Shown piece by piece: positions 6,218-10,682 of a stretch of 10,682 nt of DNA. The position numbers and the translations under genes are program-made. The DNA comes from Acidobacteriota bacterium (GTDB taxonomy: Bacteria; Acidobacteriota; Thermoanaerobaculia; Gp7-AA8): contig QHVY01000214.1 of assembly GCA_003223695.1 (NCBI GenBank), positions 865-11,546 on the forward strand, written 5' to 3'. Position 1 is the first letter of the stretch, and every line of letters begins with the position of its first letter. The notes under the pieces were generated by a model. It was not told where the DNA came from. It saw only the letters and a list, made by a program, of their open reading frames with translations, and made no database searches.

Positions 6218-7024
6218 TCAAAGAAGCGCAACGCTCCGCAGCGCTTCAGAATTCTTGCGGAACTCGGTCGGCGTGCGGCCCGACAGGCGCTTGAAAACGC
6301 GTTGAAAATGGCTCTGGTCGCAGAAGCCATACTCGAAAGCAACGTCCGCAAGAGGAGCATCGGTACTGCTGAGCTGGTCGGCAGCGGCGCGGATGCGCAG
6401 CCGGTTCACATAAGCACCGATCGTCTCGCCGAACTGGCGACGGAAGACTTGTCCGAGATACACGGGATGCACCCCGGCAGCGCGGGCGATATCTTTGATC
6501 ATCAGTCGATCGCGAAAGCGGGCGTGCAGATATTCGCGCGCGCGCTGGAGCGATGGCAAATCGCGCGGAGTCGTCCGAGCCAGGGGAGCGATGCGGCCGA
6601 TCAGCTCGAGGGCGCGCGATTCGAATTCGAGCTGCTCGATATGGGGCGCGTCGCGGTAGAGCGCCAGCAGATCCCAGGCGGCACGTGAACCCGAGAGATC
6701 GCGCAGCGACCGATTTCGCATATCTTCGATCAATTCGGAAGTGAATTCGAACATCAGCAGCCGCACACCGGAAGCGCCGATGAAATCCTGATGCTCGATT
6801 CCCGCGGGGTGGAACATCGCGGAGAAGCGTTCAAATCGAAACGACCGCAGTGCCGCCTTCTCGGTATAGTCGCCATCGAGCATCAGCGTGACGAACGCGG
6901 CCTCGTGCGCATGCGCGACGTTCACTCGTTTCTGATCGTGAACGACGGGACTGAGAGCGATCGAATCGGCAGTCCATCGCTGCGGCACACGCCCAAATGC
7001 CTGCCCGAGTGCGAGAACGCTCAC
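6218..7024 (-). CDS. AraC-family transcriptional regulator
   Basis: This 268-residue cytoplasmic DNA-binding protein has an N-terminal cupin-like sensing domain (HAHEAAFVTLMLDG around 38-51 and MFHPAGIEHQDF around 70-81). The C-terminal AraC/XylS domain has two helix-turn-helix units. The first includes IKDIARAAGVHPVYLGQVFRRQFG (176-199). The second includes VAFEYGFCDQSHFQRVFKRL (228-247) with the family ending SGRTPTEFRK. The His-rich cupin start could bind a metal or a small ligand. The start is a GTG with no Shine-Dalgarno sequence, lying within a 12-bp perfect palindrome (7023-7034) that could be an autoregulatory operator. It diverges from the metal-motif/DJ-1 gene at 7108, the most likely target. 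Its TGA directly abuts ffs. The ligand cannot be deduced. Confidence 0.92.
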   Translation of the reverse strand: MSVLALGQAFGRVPQRWTADSIALSPVVHDQKRVNVAHAHEAAFVTLMLDGDYTEKAALRSFRFERFSAMFHPAGIEHQDFIGASGVRLLMFEFTSELIEDMRNRSLRDLSGSRAAWDLLALYRDAPHIEQLEFESRALELIGRIAPLARTTPRDLPSLQRAREYLHARFRDRLMIKDIARAAGVHPVYLGQVFRRQFGETIGAYVNRLRIRAAADQLSSTDAPLADVAFEYGFCDQSHFQRVFKRLSGRTPTEFRKNSEALRSVALL

Positions 7025-7034
7025 AAGTACTTGT
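7023..7034. promoter_or_regulatory. Perfect 12-bp palindrome over the regulator start codon
   Basis: The sequence ACAAGTACTTGT is its own reverse complement and covers the GTG start of the AraC-family gene. A bound protein here would block expression of the regulator, so it is a candidate operator. AraC proteins often use direct repeats, so another regulator could also be the binder. Inference only. Confidence 0.35.
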
Positions 7035-7094
7035 ACGCACTCGGAGGCCGCAAGTTAGCTTGAATTGATCCAATCCGGACGCCACGCGGTGACC

Positions 7095-7108
7095 TACATT
7101 CGAATGTA
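7095..7108. promoter_or_regulatory. Perfect 14-bp palindrome directly before the exported DJ-1 gene
   Basis: TACATTCGAATGTA is a perfect palindrome ending on the first base of the ATG at 7108. The gene has no Shine-Dalgarno sequence. TACATT (7095-7100) could serve as a -10 box of a leaderless transcript, in which case the palindrome would overlap both promoter and start. It could be an operator for the divergent regulator, or chance. Confidence 0.35.
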
Positions 7109-8166
7109 TGCGAAAAGTTGTCATCGCGGTATTGATCGTTCTCTTCGCAACAGCCGCCGTCGCGGCCGGCGCGAAAACAGTCTGGGTCTGTCCGATGGCC
7201 GAGCACGCCCAGGAATTCGAAAAACCGGGCCAGTGCCCGATCTGCGGCATGGCGCTGGTCGAAAAGGAAAAGCGATTTCGAGTCGCCGTGCTCGTGTTCA
7301 ATTACGCAGAGGACATCGACTTTACGGCGCCCATCGAAGTCCTTGGTCACACCGGCGCGCAAATCTTCACCGTTGCCGCGACGACCGATCCGATCAACAC
7401 GGTCTTTGGGCTGCACATTCGTCCCGACTACGACCTCGCACATGCGCCGGCGTCTGACGTCCTCCTGGTTCCGGGCGGGGGAGTCAGCAACGCGTGGAAA
7501 AACGAGCAGGTACTCTCGTTTATCCGTCAACGCGCGAAGGATACGAAATATGTGATGTCGGTGTGCAATGGCGCGTTCATTCTCGCGAAAGCCGGCCTTC
7601 TCGACGGACTCACGGCGACAACGACTGCCAGCCGCATCGACGAGTTGGCGGACGTTGCGCCAAAAACGCGTGTAGTGCGCGAACGCGTTGTCGACAACGG
7701 AAAGATCATCACGACCGCCGGTCTCTCTGCCGGCATCGACGGATCGCTCCATCTCATCGACCGCGAGTTTGGGCGGCCACGAGCCGAGCAAATCGCGCGG
7801 GCGATCGAGTACCGGTGGGATCCAGCGTCGAAGTGGACGCGCTCCACGCTCGCTGACACGCGCTTGCCTGACGTGAAGCTTCCCGACGACGCAGTGTGGG
7901 AGATGCTCACCAGCAACGGCGATACGAAGAAGTGGGAGATGCATGGACGGCTGCACGTGGAGATGTCACAGGAAGAGGCCCTCGATTTCGCCACAAAACA
8001 GCTCGTCGCAAAGGGGTGGATGCTGCGCGAAAAAACAAACGGAAAGCGAAGTTGGGTGAAAAAAGATCGCGAAGGTCAGACGTGGCTGACCACGCTCACA
8101 TCGACTCCGGACAGCACGCCGTCAACTTACCTCGAGACGATGAGCATCCGCAAAATCTCAGGATGA
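7108..8166 (+). CDS. Exported protein: heavy-metal-binding motif fused to a DJ-1/PfpI domain plus an unknown C-terminal domain
   Basis: This 352-residue protein begins with a signal peptide (hydrophobic core VVIAVLIVLFATAAVA, likely cut near residue 20). Residues 25-52 match the heavy-metal-binding domain usually found in copper/silver efflux proteins: VCPMAEH, then PGQCPICGMAL, with Cys28, His33, Cys43 and Cys46. Residues 57-235 form a DJ-1/PfpI (class I glutamine amidotransferase-like) domain close to that of AraC-type and isocyanide-hydratase proteins. It has VPGGG (121-125) and the nucleophile elbow VCNGAF with Cys153, and Glu77 is a possible partner acid. Residues 255-352 form a mixed alpha/beta region (KKWEMHGRLHVEM, KGWMLREKT) that I do not recognise. 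A periplasmic or envelope role in metal or electrophile stress is inferred. The TGA directly touches the CCA end of the opposite-strand tRNA-Ser(GGA). Confidence 0.88.
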   Translation: MRKVVIAVLIVLFATAAVAAGAKTVWVCPMAEHAQEFEKPGQCPICGMALVEKEKRFRVAVLVFNYAEDIDFTAPIEVLGHTGAQIFTVAATTDPINTVFGLHIRPDYDLAHAPASDVLLVPGGGVSNAWKNEQVLSFIRQRAKDTKYVMSVCNGAFILAKAGLLDGLTATTTASRIDELADVAPKTRVVRERVVDNGKIITTAGLSAGIDGSLHLIDREFGRPRAEQIARAIEYRWDPASKWTRSTLADTRLPDVKLPDDAVWEMLTSNGDTKKWEMHGRLHVEMSQEEALDFATKQLVAKGWMLREKTNGKRSWVKKDREGQTWLTTLTSTPDSTPSTYLETMSIRKISG

Positions 8167-8257
8167 TGGCGGAGAGAGTGGGATTCGAACCCACGGTACG
8201 CTATTAACGTACACACGCTTTCCAAGCGTGCGCCTTAAGCCACTCGGCCATCTCTCC
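8167..8257 (-). tRNA. tRNA-Ser(GGA)
   Basis: The minus strand folds into a class II tRNA: acceptor GGAGAGA pairs with TCTCTCC, the discriminator is G and CCA is encoded (8169-8167). The anticodon arm is CACGC-TTGGAAA-GCGTG, giving anticodon GGA (reads UCC/UCU). A long variable arm (GTACG...CGTAC) and the T-arm GTGGG-TTCGAAT-CCCAC confirm serine. The 3' end touches the stop codon of the plus-strand gene ending at 8166. Confidence 0.97.
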
Positions 8258-8267
8258 GGTCGACGAT

Positions 8268-8327
8268 GTAGGGCACGGCTGCGCCGTGCCGAACCTTCGT
8301 AAACGGCACGATGCAGTCGTGCCCTAC
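8268..8327. repeat. GTAG-type REP pair (BIME-like), copy 2
   Basis: This 60-bp element begins GTAG and ends CTAC. The left hairpin is GGCACGGC-TGC-GCCGTGCC (8272-8290) followed by GAACC. The inverted right half is GGCACGAT-GCA-GTCGTGCC (8305-8323) with one mismatch. Its left half differs from copy 1 at only two positions, and the two changes are compensatory within the stem (A/T pair to G/C pair). It lies between two tRNA-Ser genes. Confidence 0.8.
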
Positions 8328-8338
8328 AACAAAATTGC

Positions 8339-8428
8339 TGGCGGAGAGGGGGGGATTCGAACCCCCGATACCCGTAAAGGTATAACGGTTTTCGAGACCG
8401 CCGCGTTCAGCCACTCTGCCACCTCTCC
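8339..8428 (-). tRNA. tRNA-Ser(CGA)
   Basis: The minus strand folds as a class II tRNA: acceptor GGAGAGG with CCTCTCC, discriminator G, encoded CCA (8341-8339). The anticodon loop CTCGAAA gives anticodon CGA (reads UCG). There is a long variable arm (ATACC...GGTAT) and a T-arm GGGGG-TTCGAAT-CCCCC. Its first 22 bases overlap the 3' end of tadA on the same strand, so RNase P cleavage would cut the tadA message inside its last codons. Confidence 0.97.
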
Positions 8429-8889
8429 GTTTCGATCGGGCCCTTGCGCAGTTGCTGGAAAAAGCGCTGCAACAGCGCGCGTGCGCGATCCTCCTCGAAT
8501 CCGCGGATGACTTCCAGTCGATGATTGAGACGCGGATCCTCGACCAGATTTCCGAGGGAGCCGCAGAAGCCAGCTTTGGGGTCGGATGCGCCGAAGATCA
8601 GCCGCTCGACGCGCGCGTTGACGAGTGCACCGGCGCACATCGCGCATGGCTCGAGCGTGACAATCATCGTGGTCCCTTCCAGCCGCCAATCGCCGATCGC
8701 TCGAGCTGCCTCGGCGATCGCGATGAGCTCAGCGTGACCGAGAGGATCGCCTGCTTCGCGGCGATTGCGGCCGCGACCGATCACCCTCCCCTCGCGATCG
8801 ACGATGACCGCTCCGACCGGGATTTCACCCTCCGCGGCAGCTTCTTCGGCGAGTGTCAGGGCTTCTTCCATCCACTGCGCTGCATTCAT
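8407..8889 (-). CDS. tadA: tRNA-specific adenosine deaminase TadA
   Basis: TadA deaminates A34 of tRNA-Arg(ACG) to inosine so that this tRNA can read CGU, CGC and CGA. The chosen ATG gives 160 residues with the deaminase motifs in place: GHAEL (51-55, zinc ligand His52, proton-shuttle Glu54) and EPCAMCAGA (80-88, zinc ligands Cys82 and Cys85). Also present are NARVERLIFGASDPKAG (91-107) and a C-terminal basic helix used for tRNA contact. The ATG lies 12 bases after the CCA of tRNA-Arg(ACG) on the same strand, and only a weak GAAAG could serve as ribosome site. An earlier frame extension would run back into the tRNA and is rejected. Its final codons (ERWQSG, stop) are made of the 5' bases of tRNA-Ser(CGA), an overlap of 22 bases. 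Confidence 0.96.
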   Translation of the reverse strand: MNAAQWMEEALTLAEEAAAEGEIPVGAVIVDREGRVIGRGRNRREAGDPLGHAELIAIAEAARAIGDWRLEGTTMIVTLEPCAMCAGALVNARVERLIFGASDPKAGFCGSLGNLVEDPRLNHRLEVIRGFEEDRARALLQRFFQQLRKGPIETERWQSG

Positions 8890-8901
8890 GACTTTCAAAG
8901 A

Positions 8902-8978
8902 TGGTGCACCCAGCAAGACTCGAACTTGCAACCTTCTGATCCGTAGTCAGATGCTCTATCCAATTAAGCTATGGGTGC
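8902..8978 (-). tRNA. tRNA-Arg(ACG)
   Basis: The minus strand shows acceptor GCACCCA with TGGGTGC, discriminator A and encoded CCA (8904-8902). The D-arm is AGCTTAATTGGATAGAGC, the anticodon arm TCTGA-CTACGGA-TCAGA (anticodon ACG), and the T-arm GCAAG-TTCGAGT-CTTGC. A34 is the substrate of TadA, whose gene follows 12 bases downstream on the same strand. Confidence 0.97.
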
Positions 8979-9094
8979 GAGCAGCGAATTTAACCTTTGC
9001 TCCATCTGCTGAATTCCGCTGTATCGGGCGCGCATTCTACCCCCGGGCGCGAGAGTTGCGGTAGACTGAACCTCCTCACAGCAGCACCGTCACA

Positions 9095-9148
9095 GCCTCT
9101 ACGGTTGGCTACTGCCTGCACCACCCTTCCCCAGCCAACCGTAGAGGC
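9095..9148 (+). promoter_or_regulatory. 16-bp inverted repeat in the leader of the 9159 gene
   Basis: GCCTCTACGGTTGGCT (9095-9110) is the exact reverse complement of 9133-9148, with a 22-base loop rich in C and T. The right arm contains GAGG (9144-9147), the only Shine-Dalgarno-like sequence before the 9159 gene, so the folded RNA would hide the ribosome site. No T-run follows, so it is not a typical terminator. The rest of the 8979-9158 gap (divergent promoter region of tRNA-Arg(ACG) and the 9159 gene) shows no confident promoter. Confidence 0.6.
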
Positions 9149-9158
9149 GTGATTGTTG

Positions 9159-9578
9159 ATGGACAAGAACTCATTTTTCGCGCGCACGATGCATACTCCC
9201 GATTCGCCGGAGCGGGCTGAGTTGCGCGATGCGCTGCGCGAGCTTTCCCGAACGCTGATTCCTGTTCATCGCCGGCTGATCGAGTCGGCGAAAAGCGATT
9301 ATGCGTTCGCCTACGGCGCAAACGCTCGACCGTCGGAACTCGTCGAGCTTCTCCAGAACGATCCTTTTTTTGCGTGGCTCAAGCCGCTCACTGCAGTGAT
9401 CGTCGATATCGATGAGATGGCGCGGACCGACTTCGAGGTCGCTGATGTCGCCGCGATCGTCGACCGAATCGAAAAGTTACTCGGCGAGACGAAATACATC
9501 GAGATGTTGCAGCGCGACATCGATGTAGCCACCGGCCACGCCGCGCTGCGAAGGGTGATGCAGCGACTGAAGCGCTAA
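9159..9578 (+). CDS. Protein of unknown function, helical
   Basis: From the ATG at 9159 the protein has 139 residues; in-frame TTG codons at 9153 and 9156 are alternatives. I do not recognise a named family. It is predicted mostly helical, without signal peptide, membrane segment, cysteines or catalytic motifs. Readable stretches include ELRDALRELSRTLIPVHRRLI near residues 21-41, then ELLQNDPFFAWLKPLTAVIVDIDEM around the middle, and a final HAALRRVMQRLKR. The combination of a Leu-rich N-terminal helix and the PFFAWLKPL-V-IDE segment looks like a conserved small cytoplasmic protein rather than random coding. A strong inverted repeat that would sequester the GAGG ribosome site lies directly upstream. 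The stop directly abuts the stop of the convergent small gene at 9579-9746. Confidence 0.8.
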   Translation: MDKNSFFARTMHTPDSPERAELRDALRELSRTLIPVHRRLIESAKSDYAFAYGANARPSELVELLQNDPFFAWLKPLTAVIVDIDEMARTDFEVADVAAIVDRIEKLLGETKYIEMLQRDIDVATGHAALRRVMQRLKR

Positions 9579-9746
9579 TTACTTCTCTTCTTTTATCTCT
9601 GTCGTCGTTTGTGTCTGTTTTCGATCGCCGAACGCATCGTCCTTCACTTTCGTTTCGGTGGTCGTCGACTTCTGCTCTTTTGGATTGCCGAAGAAATCGG
9701 ACTTCGTTTCCGTCTCCGTCTGGGTGACTTTTTTCTCGTCAGCCAT
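9579..9746 (-). CDS. Small 55-residue hydrophilic protein with internal duplication
   Basis: An ATG at 9746 opens 55 codons to a TAA (9581-9579). A strong GAGGAG Shine-Dalgarno sequence lies seven bases upstream, which supports real translation. The protein is highly charged and Thr/Lys/Glu-rich, has no Cys or Trp, and no signal or membrane segment. It contains two similar units: TETKSDFFGNPKEQKSTT and TETKVKDDAFGDRKQTQT, each with an acidic F-G core followed by Lys/Gln/Thr. I do not recognise the family; intrinsic disorder is likely. It follows tRNA-Arg(UCU) by 47 bases on the same strand and may share its transcript. Its stop directly abuts the stop of the 9159 gene, leaving no space for a terminator between the two. 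Confidence 0.75.
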   Translation of the reverse strand: MADEKKVTQTETETKSDFFGNPKEQKSTTTETKVKDDAFGDRKQTQTTTEIKEEK

Positions 9747-9793
9747 GATTGTCTCCTCAGTGGTGTGAAGAGCAACGGCTGTGCCCGAGCAAT

Positions 9794-9871
9794 TGGCGTC
9801 CCCGGCAGGATTCGAACCTGCGACCCACAGCTTAGAAGGCTGTTGCTCTAGTCCGACTGAGCTACGGGGAC
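9794..9871 (-). tRNA. tRNA-Arg(UCU)
   Basis: The minus strand shows acceptor GTCCCCG with CGGGGAC, discriminator G and encoded CCA (9796-9794). The D-arm is AGCTCAGTCGGACTAGAGC, the anticodon arm ACAGC-CTTCTAA-GCTGT (anticodon TCT), and the T-arm GCAGG-TTCGAAT-CCTGC. It reads AGA and AGG codons and lies 82 bases after tRNA-Pro. Confidence 0.97.
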
Positions 9872-9878
9872 TAAAAAA

Positions 9879-9953
9879 GGACTGAGGACTAAGGACTGAG
9901 GGCCAAGTCCGCCGCTCACTCAGTCCTCAGTCCTGAGTACTCAGTCCTGAGTA
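9879..9953. repeat. Tandem heptamers in two inverted arrays between tRNA genes
   Basis: The right array is five perfect units of the pattern CTSAGTM: CTCAGTC, CTCAGTC, CTGAGTA, CTCAGTC, CTGAGTA (9919-9953). It ends on the base before the tRNA-Pro CCA. The left array has three units, GGACTGA, GGACTAA and GGACTGA (9879-9899), which are the inverted counterpart. The arrays can pair (for example AGGACTGAGG at 9878-9887 with CCTCAGTCCT at 9925-9934). The function is unknown. Confidence 0.75.
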
Positions 9954-10030
<77 letters not shown>

Positions 10031-10041
10031 ACATGCGCGGC

Positions 10042-10065
10042 AACAGCTAAACGGCCTTAGCTGTT
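10042..10065. repeat. 9-bp inverted repeat over the stop of the membrane-protein gene
   Basis: AACAGCTAA (10042-10050) and TTAGCTGTT (10057-10065) are exact inverted repeats with a six-base loop. The stem contains the TAG stop of the 10047-10472 gene. It has no T-run, so it may be an mRNA end hairpin or chance. Confidence 0.4.
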
Positions 10066-10472
10066 CCCTGGTCGAAGTGTCTTGGCGGCAGTGTCGTCTG
10101 CCACTGCTGAACGACATTGGGATCGAGCACGAACTCGAACATATGCCCGTGCGAGCGCAGACGCAGCTCTTTTCCGTCCACGGCCTGGCCAGTGGCAGTC
10201 TCTTCGTCGTATTCGATCTCTTCGATATGCCGCAGCTCGAGGGAAGCGTCGAGATCGGGATTCTCGTAGCGGATCATATCGGTCATGAGCGAGAGCGCCA
10301 CTGGGATTCGGTCGAGTCCCTCGACGAAATCCGCGCGGCATACCAGCCGCGCCGATGCGCGCCTCTTGGCCATGATTTCTTCGATGAGATCCTGTGACCG
10401 CATCCGGAAGTAGAGCCAGACCAGTGCAGCCAGAGCGACGAGCCCTACGATCGTTGCAGCGGTGAGAGTCAT
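10047..10472 (-). CDS. Membrane-anchored protein of unknown function
   Basis: The protein has 141 residues. Residues 4-23 (TAATIVGLVALAALVWLYFR region) form one N-terminal membrane anchor, followed by basic residues, so the remaining 115 residues should face the cytoplasm by the positive-inside rule. The soluble part is acidic and alpha/beta in character (RIPVALSLMTDMIRYENPDLDASLEL, then RHIEEIEYD and the closing HMFEFVLDPNVVQQW), without recognised catalytic motifs. The ATG has an AGGAGG Shine-Dalgarno sequence at eight-base spacing, so start and expression are well supported. tRNA-Pro follows closely on the same strand. The family is not recognised. Confidence 0.85.
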   Translation of the reverse strand: MTLTAATIVGLVALAALVWLYFRMRSQDLIEEIMAKRRASARLVCRADFVEGLDRIPVALSLMTDMIRYENPDLDASLELRHIEEIEYDEETATGQAVDGKELRLRSHGHMFEFVLDPNVVQQWQTTLPPRHFDQGTAKAV

Positions 10473-10514
10473 AGATTGGGCCTCCTGGGGTCGTCTTAGC
10501 GCGTGATGGAAAAA

Positions 10515-10543
10515 ATCCTACGCCTATTTCAGCGAAACGTCAC
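10515..10543 (-). promoter_or_regulatory. Possible sigma-70-type promoter of the membrane-protein/tRNA unit
   Basis: On the minus strand GTGACG (10543-10538) and TAGGAT (10520-10515) are separated by 17 bases, each matching four of six consensus positions. They lie about 45 bases upstream of the ATG at 10472. This is only a weak match, but the spacing and position are right. The remainder of 10473-10601 shows no other gene with support. Confidence 0.25.
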
Positions 10544-10601
10544 TCTCTTCCTACGACGAGCTGGAGCGCTGGTTTCAGTTGGAGCGTTAGAATGCCTCGT
10601 T

Positions 10602-10682
10602 ATGCCGCCGCCCCGGACGAAGAGCCGCAGCGAGTATTCGTCAGGGGGAGCGGTGATCTCCGTTCGCGACGGCACGGCCTAC
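10602..10682 (+). CDS. Start of a possible Nudix hydrolase (runs off the window)
   Basis: Twenty-seven codons are visible from an ATG at 10602, and the frame stays open to the window end. The peptide ends SEYSSGGAVISVRDGTAY. A short basic start followed by SSGGAV, a hydrophobic strand and a turn is how many Nudix hydrolases begin, but the diagnostic Nudix box would lie beyond the window. The frame is also open back to GTG at 10503 and ATG at 10506, giving up to 59-60 visible codons, so the start is uncertain. No good ribosome site is seen for the ATG at 10602. Confidence 0.4.
   Translation, partial: MPPPRTKSRSEYSSGGAVISVRDGTAY

Noticed and set aside
5058..6305. Plus-strand open frame of 415 codons opposite dnaX and ffs
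   Set aside because: It covers a well-supported dnaX and the SRP RNA on the other strand, and its composition (Arg/Asp/Glu-rich, no domain) is that of an antisense shadow in GC-rich DNA.
8890..8931. Longer tadA start extending back into tRNA-Arg(ACG)
   Set aside because: The extra 14 codons would be read from tRNA T-arm and acceptor sequence starting at TTG; TadA proteins normally begin close to the ATG at 8889.
9879..9953. Heptamer arrays as a CRISPR
   Set aside because: The units are seven bases long without unique spacers, and there are no cas genes nearby.
10592..10682. Alternative plus-strand start at the ATG at 10592
   Set aside because: It has a GGAG at good spacing, but its frame gives an Arg-rich peptide without family features. 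The frame from 10602 fits a Nudix-like start better, although the window is too short to settle this.

Overview
The window is a dense, moderately GC-rich bacterial chromosomal segment. It carries housekeeping genes, five tRNA genes, the SRP RNA and several intergenic palindromic elements; no phage, IS, plasmid or CRISPR content was seen. MglA and MglB are very close to the Myxococcus proteins, and the order dnaX-ebfC-recR-mglB-mglA with REP-like elements fits an Acidobacteriota-like or related soil or environmental lineage. That assignment is inferred from gene content and is not secure.

Layout. Bases 2-133 hold the 3' end of an unidentified plus-strand gene. From 7024 down to 185 almost everything is on the minus strand and tightly packed: an AraC-family regulator, the SRP RNA (ffs) starting on the base after its stop codon, dnaX, ebfC, recR, mglB, mglA, yvcK and glmU. 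The last seven genes are linked by ATGA, TTGA or few-base junctions, which suggests one transcript joining DNA replication and repair, cell-polarity switching (MglA GTPase with its MglB partner), and UDP-GlcNAc/envelope metabolism (YvcK, GlmU). Divergent from the regulator, at 7108-8166, is an exported protein that joins a CPM/CxxCGM heavy-metal-binding motif to a DJ-1/PfpI domain and an unrecognised C-terminal domain.

From 8167 to 10030 lie five minus-strand tRNA genes, all with encoded CCA: Ser(GGA), Ser(CGA), Arg(ACG), Arg(UCU) and Pro(UGG). tadA, which encodes the enzyme that makes inosine at A34 of tRNA-Arg(ACG), begins 12 bases after that very tRNA gene, and its last codons lie inside tRNA-Ser(CGA). 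A conserved-looking plus-strand protein of unknown function (9159-9578) follows a strong 16-bp inverted repeat. It meets, end to end, a 55-codon minus-strand gene with an internal duplication. At the right edge are a membrane-anchored protein of unknown function and the start of a possible Nudix hydrolase.

The main non-coding signal is a set of three composite elements of 53-60 bp that begin with GTAG and end with CTAC (130-188, 4930-4982, 8268-8327). Each is a pair of inverted hairpins, as in GTAG-type REP/BIME sequences mobilised by RAYT transposases. One supplies the stop codons of two convergent genes, and another lies in frame inside dnaX.
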